Shown: positions 9,744 through 17,593 of the stretch, in pieces
Layout: each line of letters starts with the position of its first letter
Position numbering within the stretch: position 1 is the first letter of the stretch
NCBI GenBank assembly: GCA_039197065.1
Contig: JBCCUL010000050.1
Coordinates: 1-34,456 of the forward strand
DNA from: JANQPX01 sp039197065
Lineage (GTDB): Bacteria > Pseudomonadota > Alphaproteobacteria > Geminicoccales > Geminicoccaceae
Reading direction: 5' to 3'
Length of the DNA stretch: 34,456 nucleotides
Made by a program: the position numbers and the translations under genes
The notes under the pieces: generated by a model
The model's database searches: none
Seen by the model: only the letters and a program-made list of their open reading frames with translations
What the model was told of the DNA's origin: nothing

Positions 9744-10814
9744 TCAGTTGGTGGTTTCGCGCCAGTTTTCGATCAGCGCGTAGTTGTAGTCGTCCTCGCG
9801 CCAGACATAGGCGTCGGTGTCGAAGCTGTCGCCGCTGAGCGCTTCGAGGAACGCGATCAGATCCGCCTTCTCGCTCGGCACCAAACCCAGCGGTTTGAGG
9901 CGGGAGTCTTTTAGAGGATCATCGCCGCCGCCGGCGTCGTAGAAGTCGACCACCTCGTCCAGCGTCGCGAACACGCCGTTGTGCATATAGGGCGCCGTCC
10001 AGGTGAGCTCGCGGAGCGTCGGCGTCAAAAACGTGCGCTTGGTCTCGGGCGTATGGGTGCGGATATAGGCGCCGAGGTCCTCGCGCAGGTTCATGTAGTT
10101 CTCGATGCCCATGAACTTCGCGTAGGTGACGAAGGCCGAATGGCGCATCGGGTCGGCCCAGATCTCGTCATTGGTCGGCACGCCGGTATTGTAGGGCCGA
10201 TCGTCGGTGTAGCGCGGACCGCTGTGGCAGGCAGCACAGCCGGCCTTGCCTTCGAACAGTCCCTGGCCGCGAGTGGCCGCTGCCGACATCGAGCCGCTAT
10301 CGACCGGCGCACCCGTCGAGACGATGGTCTGCATGAAGGCCTGGATCGCGTTTCTCGCCCCGCCATTCGAGGGCTCGCTCATGCCGGCCGCCTGGAACAT
10401 CTCGACATAGACCGGATCCTGCTTCATGCGCTCCTGCATGATCCGCATGTCCATGTTCATGAGATAGGTCTCGGTGATCATCTCGCGGGTGACGTCGTTG
10501 AGCGTCGTGCCCTGTCGGCCGTCATGGAACCAGGCGTCCCGATAGCCGACATTGGCAAGCGTCGGCGCATTCCTGAAATGCCCGGCGCCTGTATAGGCCT
10601 GGGACAGCGCCTCGCCGTCCGTAAACGCCTTGTCCGGCTGATGGCAGCTCGCACAGGCGAGCGTCGTGTCGCCAGAGAGGCGCGTGTCGTAGAACATTCT
10701 CTTGCCAAGCTCGGCAAGCGCCGGATCGACCTCTAACGGCGGCAAGGCCGCGTCCTGCGCCAGCGCTGATGCGCTAAACCCTATCGTGAAGGCCAAGGCA
10801 AATTTGAGTCTCAT
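9744..10814 (-). CDS. idrP2: Di-haem cytochrome c peroxidase-like protein of the iodate reductase locus (IdrP)
   Basis: First gene of the leftward unit. The 356-residue protein has a Sec signal (about residues 1-19, ending ASALAQ) and two haem c motifs, CASCH at 54-58 and CAACH at 193-197. It has the family motif TPTLRELTWTAPYMHNGV, a YRDAWFHDGR segment and a C-terminal LIAFLEALSGD. It resembles its neighbour in layout but differs clearly in sequence, so the pair is not a recent duplication. An AGGGGGACAG ribosome site precedes the ATG. A perfect FNR-type box lies about 93 bases upstream of the start, so the whole unit may be switched on at low oxygen. Which paralogue is IdrP1 or IdrP2 is unsettled. 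Confidence 0.8.
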   Translation of the reverse strand: MRLKFALAFTIGFSASALAQDAALPPLEVDPALAELGKRMFYDTRLSGDTTLACASCHQPDKAFTDGEALSQAYTGAGHFRNAPTLANVGYRDAWFHDGRQGTTLNDVTREMITETYLMNMDMRIMQERMKQDPVYVEMFQAAGMSEPSNGGARNAIQAFMQTIVSTGAPVDSGSMSAAATRGQGLFEGKAGCAACHSGPRYTDDRPYNTGVPTNDEIWADPMRHSAFVTYAKFMGIENYMNLREDLGAYIRTHTPETKRTFLTPTLRELTWTAPYMHNGVFATLDEVVDFYDAGGGDDPLKDSRLKPLGLVPSEKADLIAFLEALSGDSFDTDAYVWREDDYNYALIENWRETTN

Positions 10815-10906
10815 TCTGTCCCCCTGAATGGACGATGAGCTCGCCGATCTGACAACCGACGCCGCTTTTCATTCGACTAATTCAAAAGTGTCAGGCGGTA
10901 GTGTCA

Positions 10907-10920
10907 TTGATTACAATCAA
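10907..10920. promoter_or_regulatory. FNR-type box, idr promoter side
   Basis: TTGATTACAATCAA is a perfect match to the FNR consensus TTGAT-N4-ATCAA. It is centred about 100 bases upstream of the first idr gene. In the class II arrangement, with the box at -41.5, the leftward transcript would start near 10872. The assignment to idr rather than the rightward regulator rests on distance only. Confidence 0.75.
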
Positions 10921-10983
10921 GTTGCAGCGCACAAATTGCCTGATCGGCAAAAAGGCCACATTTTTCATAAGCGTTTAAATGAG

Positions 10984-10997
10984 TTGACCGAGATCAA
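10984..10997. promoter_or_regulatory. FNR-type box, regulator promoter side
   Basis: TTGACCGAGATCAA fits TTGA-N6-TCAA. It is centred about 63 bases before the ATG of the Crp/Fnr gene at 11054. A box at -41.5 would place that transcript start near 11032, leaving a short leader with an AGGAGG ribosome site. This suggests autoregulation or control by a genomic FnrL. Confidence 0.6.
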
Positions 10998-11053
10998 GAA
11001 TCTTTGGCCGAACGCCCTCTACGCTCCTGCACAACATAAGAGAGGAGGGGCGC

Positions 11054-11776
11054 ATGGACGCCTTGCGACAAATCCCTTCCCGTCCAGGAGTGTTGTTGCC
11101 GACCCTGCCGCCATGGTGCGACATCGACGATGATAGCCGCCGGATTCTGTTGGACGGAGCGCAGCATGTCGTCGCCGACAGGGACACCTATCTCGACACG
11201 AGTGCTGTCATTGTCATACGCGGCGTACTGGCGCTGGAGCGTGAGCTTTCCGATGGCAGGCGCATCCTTGTGGCCTTGTTCCACGACGGCGATCTGATCG
11301 ATTTCCGACAATCGGATCGCGCCCGCCAATGCCGGATCATGACGGTCGCGCCTTCCGATATTCTCACCTTCGATGAGGGTTGGGTCGACGCCTGTTTATC
11401 GCGTCACCCATCGATCGGCGCCATCGTCGATCGCCAGTTGAAGCGCCAGCAGGCCAGAGCCAACGATCACATCGCCGACCTCGCGGCCAAGACGCCGCTC
11501 GAACGCCTGGCGTCCGTCCTGTTTGAACTCGGCCGCTGGCCGGACAGCGATGTCAGCGAAAAAGGGGAGCCGATCGTTCGGGTTCCAATCAGGCGAACGG
11601 ACATCGCCGACTATCTCGGCATGAAACCGGAAACGCTCAGCCGTGCCGTACGCGCTCTGGAGCAGGAGGGTCTCATTCAGACATTGGAGACCGACCAGAT
11701 CCTGATGATCGACGTCATCGGTCTACGCCGCATCGCCAACGGCGGCCGGCCAAGGCGCTCGACCAGAACTGGCTAG
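11054..11776 (+). CDS. Crp/Fnr-family transcription regulator without Fe-S cysteines
   Basis: This 240-residue protein has an N-terminal cyclic-nucleotide-binding-like beta-roll (about 30-115), a dimerisation helix, and a C-terminal winged helix (about 178-210). In the recognition helix, E193, S196 and R197 (KPETLSRAVR) occupy the places of the E, S and R of FNR that read TTGAT half-sites. Only three cysteines are present (22, 93, 114), and there is no N-terminal cysteine cluster, so it should not be an oxygen-labile [4Fe-4S] FnrL. It may sense another signal (NO, redox, haem), as the DNR/NnrR groups do. It is divergent from the idr unit, with two FNR boxes between, and lies upstream of bchE on the same strand. 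AGGAGG precedes the start. Control of idr is an inference from position. Confidence 0.85.
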   Translation: MDALRQIPSRPGVLLPTLPPWCDIDDDSRRILLDGAQHVVADRDTYLDTSAVIVIRGVLALERELSDGRRILVALFHDGDLIDFRQSDRARQCRIMTVAPSDILTFDEGWVDACLSRHPSIGAIVDRQLKRQQARANDHIADLAAKTPLERLASVLFELGRWPDSDVSEKGEPIVRVPIRRTDIADYLGMKPETLSRAVRALEQEGLIQTLETDQILMIDVIGLRRIANGGRPRRSTRTG

Positions 11777-11837
11777 CGATAGGACCATGTCATCAAAGGT
11801 TCGGGGAGTGACTAAGTAATGGTCCTGACTTGTGGAG

Positions 11838-11855
11838 CGTCAATTCAATATGACA
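11838..11855. promoter_or_regulatory. PpsR/CrtJ-type box, distal, one mismatch
   Basis: CGTC-N10-GACA differs from the palindromic PpsR/CrtJ consensus TGTC-N10-GACA at one base. It ends 7 bases before a perfect copy. Closely spaced pairs of this kind are the known cooperative arrangement at photosynthesis promoters. Confidence 0.6.
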
Positions 11856-11862
11856 CTTTTAC

Positions 11863-11880
11863 TGTCAGCATAGAGTGACA
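11863..11880. promoter_or_regulatory. PpsR/CrtJ-type box, proximal, perfect
   Basis: TGTC-AGCATAGAGT-GACA is an exact match to TGTC-N10-GACA. It ends 14 bases before the bchE ATG, just upstream of the ribosome site AGGGA. PpsR/CrtJ represses bch genes under oxygen, so bound protein here could block transcription of the bchE cassette. Confidence 0.75.
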
Positions 11881-11894
11881 GTCAGGGAATCGTC

Positions 11895-13538
11895 ATGCGT
11901 ATCGCGCTCGTTCATCCCAATTATCACTCCGGCGGAGCGGAGATCGCCGGCAACTGGCCGCCCGCCTGGGTCGCCTATCTGGCGGGGCCGCTGAGGAAAG
12001 CGGGCTACGACGACATTCACTTCATCGACGCCATGACCAACGATCTCGAAGACGAGGTGCTGGCGGCGCGTCTGAAGGAGCTGAAGCCGGACATCGTCGG
12101 CTGCACCGCGATCACGCCCTCGATCTACAAGGCGGAGCGAGTCCTGGAGATCGCCAAGGAAGCCTGCCCGGACGCGGTGCGCGTGCTCGGCGGCGTGCAT
12201 GCGACCTTCATGTTCAAGCAGGTGCTCTCCGAAGCGCCCTGGATCGACGTGATCGTCCGCGGCGAAGGCGAAGAGATCTTTTTGGACCTGGTCCGTGCGG
12301 TCGCCGAGGGCTGCTGGCCCGCCGCGCGCACCGAGATTGAGGGGCTCGCTTTCCGGGACGGCGAGGAAATCATCGCCACCAAAGCGGCCCCCACGGTCAA
12401 GGACGTGGACGCGATCAACCCCGACTGGTCGCTGCTGGAATGGGAAAAATACATCTACGTGCCGCTTGGCGTGCGCGTCGCGATCCCGAATCTCGCCCGC
12501 GGCTGCCCCTTCACCTGTTCCTTCTGCTCGCAGTGGAAGTTCTGGCGGGACTACCGCATTCGCGATCCGAAGAAGGTGGTCGACGAGATCGAGAACCTGG
12601 TCGAAAACCACGGCGTCGGCTTCTTCATCCTCGCCGACGAGGAGCCGACCATTCACCGCAAGAAATTCGTCGCCTTTTGCGAGGAACTTATCGCGCGCGG
12701 CCTGCCGGACAAGGTGAAGTGGGGCATCAACACCCGCGTCACCGACATTCTGCGGGACGAGAAGCTACTGCCGCTCTACCGGAAAGCCGGGCTCGTCCAT
12801 GTCAGCCTCGGCACCGAGGCCGCGGCCCAGCTTCGGCTCGATCTCTTCAACAAGGAGACCAAGATCGAGGATAACCGACGCGCCATCGAGCTTTTGCGCA
12901 ATGCCGACATCTTCATCGAGGCGCAGTTCATCGTCGGCCTCGAAAACGAGACGGCGGAGACCCTCGAAGAGACCTATCAGATGGCGCGCGACTGGGATCC
13001 GGACCTCGCCAACTGGTCGATGTACACGCCCTGGCCGTTCTCGTCGCTGTTCCAGGATCTCGGCGACAAGGTCGAGGTGTTCGATTTTTCCAAATACAAC
13101 TTCGTGACCCCCATCATGAAGCCTGAGGCGATGGACCGGGCGGAACTGCTCGACCGGGTCATGAACAACTACCGGCGCTTCTATATGAAGAAGGCGCTGT
13201 TCCATTACCCCTGGCGCGGGACAGGCTTCCGCAGGCGCTATCTGCTCGGCTGCCTGAAAGCGTTCCTGAAGGCCGGGTTCCAGCGGAAATTCTACGATCT
13301 CGGCCGTGTCAATTACTGGGGACCGCAGTCGAAAGGCGGCGTCGACTTCAAGTTCGACCGCACCAAGAAGATAGCGCCCGCCCAGCTCGCCGATTGGGAC
13401 AGCGCCGCCGACAAGGCCGCGCGTGCGCGCGCCCAGCGCGCCAGCCGGCGGCGCGAAAAGACCGGCAGTACGGTCTATGCGAATGTCAAAGCCTGCGGTG
13501 GCGGTGAGCAGCAGCTGCGGGAAAGCGTCGATGCTTGA
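11895..13538 (+). CDS. bchE: Anaerobic Mg-protoporphyrin IX monomethyl ester cyclase BchE
   Basis: This 547-residue B12-binding radical SAM enzyme forms the isocyclic ring of bacteriochlorophyll without oxygen, yielding protochlorophyllide. The N-terminal signature HPNYHSGGAEIAGNWPPAW is strongly characteristic of BchE. The B12-binding domain spans about 1-140, with VLGGVHATFM and VRGEGEE. The radical SAM cluster ligands are C204, C208 and C211 (CPFTCSFC), followed by a TIM-barrel-type domain and a basic C-terminal tail. The start at 11895 has AGGGA upstream and lies next to PpsR-type boxes. bchJ follows after about 40 bases. No oxygen-dependent AcsF cyclase is in the window. Its presence implies the organism makes bacteriochlorophyll, or once did. 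Confidence 0.95.
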   Translation: MRIALVHPNYHSGGAEIAGNWPPAWVAYLAGPLRKAGYDDIHFIDAMTNDLEDEVLAARLKELKPDIVGCTAITPSIYKAERVLEIAKEACPDAVRVLGGVHATFMFKQVLSEAPWIDVIVRGEGEEIFLDLVRAVAEGCWPAARTEIEGLAFRDGEEIIATKAAPTVKDVDAINPDWSLLEWEKYIYVPLGVRVAIPNLARGCPFTCSFCSQWKFWRDYRIRDPKKVVDEIENLVENHGVGFFILADEEPTIHRKKFVAFCEELIARGLPDKVKWGINTRVTDILRDEKLLPLYRKAGLVHVSLGTEAAAQLRLDLFNKETKIEDNRRAIELLRNADIFIEAQFIVGLENETAETLEETYQMARDWDPDLANWSMYTPWPFSSLFQDLGDKVEVFDFSKYNFVTPIMKPEAMDRAELLDRVMNNYRRFYMKKALFHYPWRGTGFRRRYLLGCLKAFLKAGFQRKFYDLGRVNYWGPQSKGGVDFKFDRTKKIAPAQLADWDSAADKAARARAQRASRRREKTGSTVYANVKACGGGEQQLRESVDA

Positions 13539-13579
13539 ACCGGACGCAGCGGCTTGAGGTGCAAGCCAAGGAGGATGTG

Positions 13580-14254
13580 ATGGGCAACGTGATCGCCGAT
13601 CGTCTGATCCATCCGGTGCCGGCCAGGAAGCTGGTTGGTGCCGCACGGGATACGACGCTGCCGGTCGATGTCACGCGACCCGCCAAGATCGGGCCGAATG
13701 CCATCCTGCAGCTGATCGCCGTCATGCGCGAAGAGCAGCATGATCGCTGGCTGCGCGATATCTTCTATCGATCCGGCCTTTCCGCCATGCTGTTGGAGCC
13801 GCCGACGGAGATGGTCGACGAGACCGCCGTCGCCGATCTTTATAAAGCCCTGTTCGAGCGCCTGCCGCCGGCCGCAGCCAGCAGGATCGCTGCGAAAGCC
13901 GGCATCTATACGGCGCGCTACATCCTGGCGCATCGCATTCCCAAGCCGGTGAAAATCATTCTCAAGCTCCTGCCGTCAAGATGGTCGGCGCCACTGCTGC
14001 TCCGCGCGATCCAACGGCATGCCTGGACTTTCGCGGGATCGGGGAAGACCAGCGTGGTGACGGGAAACGAGTTGGCGATCGAGATAGCCGCCAATCCGAT
14101 CGCCATGCCGGGCTGCGTCTGGCATGGCGCGGTCTTCGAGACCTTGTTGCGGCGCCTGGTCTCGGCAAAGGCCAGCGTTCGGCAAACGGACTGCTGTCGC
14201 AACGGAGCGCCGGCCTGCCGTTTCGAGATCGCGCTTTCCGATAGACAGAGGTGA
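13580..14254 (+). CDS. bchJ: Bacteriochlorophyll synthesis V4R-domain protein BchJ
   Basis: This 224-residue protein ends in a V4R-type domain (GCVWHGAVFETLLRRL and CCRNGAPACRFEI), as in BchJ, and sits directly after bchE as in Rhodobacter. BchJ was first named 4-vinyl reductase; later work places the reductase activity elsewhere and treats BchJ as an auxiliary, possibly substrate-carrying protein. A longer frame begins at TTG 13535, overlapping the bchE stop, but the ATG at 13580 has AGGAGG at good spacing and is preferred. The stop lies a few bases from the hemN start, so the two genes are probably translationally coupled. Confidence 0.85.
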   Translation: MGNVIADRLIHPVPARKLVGAARDTTLPVDVTRPAKIGPNAILQLIAVMREEQHDRWLRDIFYRSGLSAMLLEPPTEMVDETAVADLYKALFERLPPAAASRIAAKAGIYTARYILAHRIPKPVKIILKLLPSRWSAPLLLRAIQRHAWTFAGSGKTSVVTGNELAIEIAANPIAMPGCVWHGAVFETLLRRLVSAKASVRQTDCCRNGAPACRFEIALSDRQR

Positions 14255-14259
14255 TGACG

Positions 14260-15621
14260 ATGGCACCGATCATGGACCCGTTGATCGAGAAATATGCCGG
14301 CGCCAAGGTGCCGCGCTACACCAGCTATCCGACGGTGCCCGACTTCCAAAAAGGCTTCGCCGGCTCGACCTATCGCCGCTGGCTCGAAGCGCTCGATCCG
14401 AAGGAGCCGGTGTCCCTCTACCTGCATGTGCCGTTCTGCCGGAAGATGTGTTGGTATTGCGGCTGCAACATGAAGCTCGCCAATCGCTATGAGCCGATCA
14501 GCGACTATGTCGGCACGCTCATCAAAGAGATCGAGCTGGTGGCGGCAGCCCTTCCCGGCAAGCTTCCGGTCAGCCATCTGCATTGGGGCGGCGGCACGCC
14601 GACAGCACTCTCGCCGGATGATCTCGAGCGTGTGATGGACGTGATCCGGGAGCGCTTCGCGATCACCGGCGAGGCCGAACTCGCGATCGAGAGCGACCCC
14701 AGGACGCTCACCGCCGAGATGGCCGGGCGCATCGGCAGGCTCGGCTTCACGCGTGCTAGCTTCGGCGTTCAGGAGTTCGATCCGAAGGTGCAGGCCGCGA
14801 TCAACCGCATCCAGCCGCCTGATATGGTCGAACGCGCGGTCAATCGCCTGAGAGAAGCCGGCGTCACCGGGATCAATTTCGATCTGATCTACGGCCTTCC
14901 ACACCAGACCGTTTCGAGCATCGTCGAGACCATCGCGACCTGCCGCCGCATGCAGCCCGACCGGGTGGCGCTGTTCGGCTACGCCCATGTGCCCTGGATG
15001 GCGAAGAATCAGCGCATGATCAAGGAAGAGGCGCTGCCGAACGCCGAGGCCCGCTACGCCCAGGCGCGCGCTGCCGCGGACCGGCTGGTGGCGGCCGGCT
15101 ATCTCGATATCGGACTCGACCACTTCGCGCTGCCCATGGACAGCCTTGCCGTCGCCGCTGTGGACGGCACGCTCCGCCGTAATTTCCAGGGCTACACGAC
15201 CGATCAGGCCGAGACCCTTCTGGGTTTCGGCGCCACCTCGATCGGCAAGACGCCTTCTGGCTACGTCCAGAGCATCACCGAGACCCGCGCCTGGACCCGA
15301 GCTGTCGAGGAAGGCGATCTGCCGGTCGCCAAAGGCCATGCGCTTTCCGATGACGATCGCATCAGGGGGCACATCATCGAGCAGATTATGTGCCAGGGTG
15401 TGGTTGATCTTTCCGATCTCGCTCGGGAGTTTGCCCTGCCCGGTGATTGGTGCCGGGACGAGCTTCAGCGCCTTGATCCCCTGGTCAAGGATGGTCTGGC
15501 GACGCTCAGCGCAGGCACGATCCGGCTGACCGATCAAGGCCGTGCTCTCGCCCGTGTCGTTGCGGCGATCTTCGACAGCTATCGACAGACAGCGACGTCA
15601 CGCCACTCGGTGGCTGTTTAG
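14260..15621 (+). CDS. hemN: Oxygen-independent coproporphyrinogen III oxidase HemN
   Basis: This 453-residue radical SAM enzyme converts coproporphyrinogen III to protoporphyrinogen IX without oxygen, supplying haem and bacteriochlorophyll. The motif CRKMCWYCGC gives cluster cysteines C60, C64 and C67 plus the extra C69 that marks true HemN rather than HemW. Also visible are PRYTSYPTVPDF near the N terminus, HWGGGTPTAL, and INFDLIYGLPHQT. The length matches bacterial HemN. Starts at 14251 (GTG), 14254 and 14260 are possible; AGAGG is best placed for 14260. Its place after bchE and bchJ groups the oxygen-independent tetrapyrrole steps under one promoter. Confidence 0.92.
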   Translation: MAPIMDPLIEKYAGAKVPRYTSYPTVPDFQKGFAGSTYRRWLEALDPKEPVSLYLHVPFCRKMCWYCGCNMKLANRYEPISDYVGTLIKEIELVAAALPGKLPVSHLHWGGGTPTALSPDDLERVMDVIRERFAITGEAELAIESDPRTLTAEMAGRIGRLGFTRASFGVQEFDPKVQAAINRIQPPDMVERAVNRLREAGVTGINFDLIYGLPHQTVSSIVETIATCRRMQPDRVALFGYAHVPWMAKNQRMIKEEALPNAEARYAQARAAADRLVAAGYLDIGLDHFALPMDSLAVAAVDGTLRRNFQGYTTDQAETLLGFGATSIGKTPSGYVQSITETRAWTRAVEEGDLPVAKGHALSDDDRIRGHIIEQIMCQGVVDLSDLAREFALPGDWCRDELQRLDPLVKDGLATLSAGTIRLTDQGRALARVVAAIFDSYRQTATSRHSVAV

Positions 15622-15678
15622 TTTCCGGGCCTGTCCGATCGCGTGACACACGCGCAGCTACCGAGAGGTTTCCTATCG

Positions 15679-16110
15679 ATGTTCCAGACACCTCCCAGCC
15701 TCAAAGTCGCCATGACGCCCTTTCCCTATGCGGTCGCCATCGATGCGACGCTTGCGGAAGCCGGACAGTTGATGGCCGAGCATGAGGTCCACCATCTTCC
15801 GGTCACCAACGAGGATCATGAGATCGTCGGCATTCTTTCCAACCTGGACCTCATGGCGGTGACCAAGGGAAAAAGACAGGGAAACAATATGCGGGTCCGG
15901 GATGTATGCGTCACGGATGTCTACATCGTCGATCTCGACGAACCGATCGACAACGTCGTTCTGACCATGGCCGAACGGCATATCGGGTCCGCCGTCGTAA
16001 CGCGTCAGGGCAAGCTCGCTGGCATCTTCACCTGGGTGGATGTCTGTCGCTGCTTTGGCGACTATCTCCGCAGCAAGCAGCCTTCCGGCGAAGGGGATGA
16101 CGCGGCCTGA
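15679..16110 (+). CDS. CBS-domain pair protein, last gene of the bchE cassette
   Basis: This 143-residue soluble protein consists of two CBS motifs, with conserved segments HHLPVTNEDHEIVGILSNLDLMAV and GSAVVTRQGKLAGIFTWVDV and no other domain. CBS pairs bind adenosine nucleotides or related ligands and act as energy or redox sensors. I prefer the ATG at 15679 behind GAGAGG over the GTG at 15643. It lies 57 bases after hemN on the same strand. A regulatory role in tetrapyrrole or energy metabolism is only suggested by position. Confidence 0.8.
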   Translation: MFQTPPSLKVAMTPFPYAVAIDATLAEAGQLMAEHEVHHLPVTNEDHEIVGILSNLDLMAVTKGKRQGNNMRVRDVCVTDVYIVDLDEPIDNVVLTMAERHIGSAVVTRQGKLAGIFTWVDVCRCFGDYLRSKQPSGEGDDAA

Positions 16111-16155
16111 CGGAACGTCAGACGAAAAAAACGGTGCCAGCTTGTCCGTCAGCCG

Positions 16156-17040
16156 CTATGTCGACTGACGACGAAACAGATCGAAGATCTTGCTTTCATT
16201 GAGATCGTCCCAACCACGCTCCTGGAGTTTCTCCAGGGCGACCAGGGCTGCGGACGCAAAGGGCGCTTCGATGCCGACATCCTTGGCAAGGGCGACGCCG
16301 TAGGCGGTGTCCTTCTGCCGCAGGCTTACCGGAAAAGTCAGATCGTGATCGTGATGATCATCAACCATGCGACGCAGATTGTCGCTGATCAGCCGGTTGG
16401 CCATGCGGTCTTTGGTCAAGGCCTGTGTCACGCGATCAAGATCGAGACCGGCGCCCGCCGCGACCGCCATCGCTTCGGCGGCTCCGGCAAGCTGTACGGA
16501 TGCCAAGAGATTGGCGACGAGCTTGTAGGCGGTGCCGCTGCCGGGTGGGCCAAGATGAAGAATGTCCTCGGCAAGTTCATCGAGCAGCGGACGGGCTCGT
16601 TCCAGATCGCCGGCTTCAGCCCCGACATTGAGGACCAGGGTTCCGGCCGCCGTGGCATCGGGCACGCCAGTGACGGGACAATCGATCGGCCTAAGCCCGC
16701 GCTGGCGCAAGGCCTCCGCCCATGTCGTCACCCAGCCATGGCTAAGCGTCGAACATTCGAGAGCGAGCGCGCCCTCTTCGAATTCGCCGGCGAGTACGCC
16801 GTCATCACCCAGCCAGACGGCGCGCGAGACGTCATCATCGCGCACCATGACCAGGATCGCCTCGGCGCCTGCGCATGCATCGCGCGGGCTGGAGGCGTGC
16901 ATGGCGCCCATGGTGCTCAATGCGTCGGCTGATCCCGCGGCCGGATCATAAACCGAGACTTCGTGTCCGGCGCTAAGCAATCTGGTTGCCACGCCAAGCC
17001 CCATATGACCTAGTCCGATGCAAGCGATGACTGTCATCAA
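16156..17040 (-). CDS. NAD(P)-dependent beta-hydroxyacid dehydrogenase (3-hydroxyisobutyrate dehydrogenase family)
   Basis: The 294-residue protein starts with a Rossmann dinucleotide motif GLGHMGLG. It has a substrate-loop region (CPVTGVPDATAAGTL) in place of the usual DAPVSGG, and the catalytic lysine segment GSGTAYKLVANLL. The domain order, an N-terminal NAD domain and an all-helical C-terminal domain, fits the HIBADH/tartronate semialdehyde reductase/imine reductase superfamily. Substrate cannot be read from the sequence, and departures in the substrate loop argue against a confident HIBADH or GarR call. It converges on the CBS gene and is not clearly linked to neighbouring pathways. Confidence 0.8.
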   Translation of the reverse strand: MMTVIACIGLGHMGLGVATRLLSAGHEVSVYDPAAGSADALSTMGAMHASSPRDACAGAEAILVMVRDDDVSRAVWLGDDGVLAGEFEEGALALECSTLSHGWVTTWAEALRQRGLRPIDCPVTGVPDATAAGTLVLNVGAEAGDLERARPLLDELAEDILHLGPPGSGTAYKLVANLLASVQLAGAAEAMAVAAGAGLDLDRVTQALTKDRMANRLISDNLRRMVDDHHDHDLTFPVSLRQKDTAYGVALAKDVGIEAPFASAALVALEKLQERGWDDLNESKIFDLFRRQST

Positions 17041-17136
17041 AGAACTCCAAAGAACCGTTGGAAAGTGCTTGGCGCCGACAACCGGCTAGGGATATGCAGC
17101 CTTCCAACATCAAGGCCAGTGACTAGTCGGATGTCT

Positions 17137-17535
17137 TCAACGCTCCAGCGAGCGGACAAAGGCCAGGATGAAATCCTGTTCGGCTTCATCCGTGATCTTC
17201 ACATGGCGCATGCGCGTGCCGGGAACAAAGGCTTCGTTGTCGGCCATCCAGGCGCGCAGATTATCTTCTGACCAGATGATGCCCGAGTCCTTCACCGCAT
17301 CCGAATAGGCGAAGCGCGGAAGGCTGCCGGCTTCGCGTCCGATAACGTTCACCAAACTTGGACCAAAGCTGTTTTCGGCCGGGTCGGGCGAATGGCAGGC
17401 GCGGCAGCGATGCTGAAACAAGACCTCGCCCGCGGCGGCGCGCGCCTGTTCCAGCTGCTCGTCATCGGCAGCCTGTACGCTGTTACCCCAGAACGCGAAG
17501 ATCATAGCCAAAGCCAGCAGCGTCTTGTTCATCAT
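17137..17535 (-). CDS. Small periplasmic class I cytochrome c
   Basis: The 132-residue protein has a Sec signal (MNKTLLALAMIFAFWGNSVQA) and one haem c motif, CRACH, followed by a c2/c550-like fold pattern (FGPSLVNVIGREAG, FAYSDAVKDSG). The likely methionine ligand lies in PGTRMRHV. It should be a soluble electron carrier. An FNR box lies about 60 bases upstream, so it is probably induced at low oxygen. It may carry electrons from the sulfur dehydrogenases encoded to its right, or to or from the Idr system or a reaction centre; the sequence cannot decide. The start codon is one of two adjacent ATGs. Confidence 0.85.
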   Translation of the reverse strand: MMNKTLLALAMIFAFWGNSVQAADDEQLEQARAAAGEVLFQHRCRACHSPDPAENSFGPSLVNVIGREAGSLPRFAYSDAVKDSGIIWSEDNLRAWMADNEAFVPGTRMRHVKITDEAEQDFILAFVRSLER

Positions 17536-17593
17536 GAACTGTCCTCATCTGCGCTTATCGTCTAAATTACGAAGTAACGGGGCTTGGATGTCG

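Noticed and set aside
10828..11133. Rightward open frame of 101 codons in the idr/regulator intergenic region
   Set aside because: It overlaps both FNR boxes and the regulator start, has no family similarity I recognise, and has weak initiation context.
13918..15537. A 539-codon leftward open frame opposite bchJ/hemN
   Set aside because: Antisense to two well-recognised genes, with no ribosome site or family motif.
16109..16125. Hairpin CTGACG/CGTCAG after the CBS gene
   Set aside because: Six-base stem followed by A rather than T in the + direction, so not a convincing terminator for either strand.
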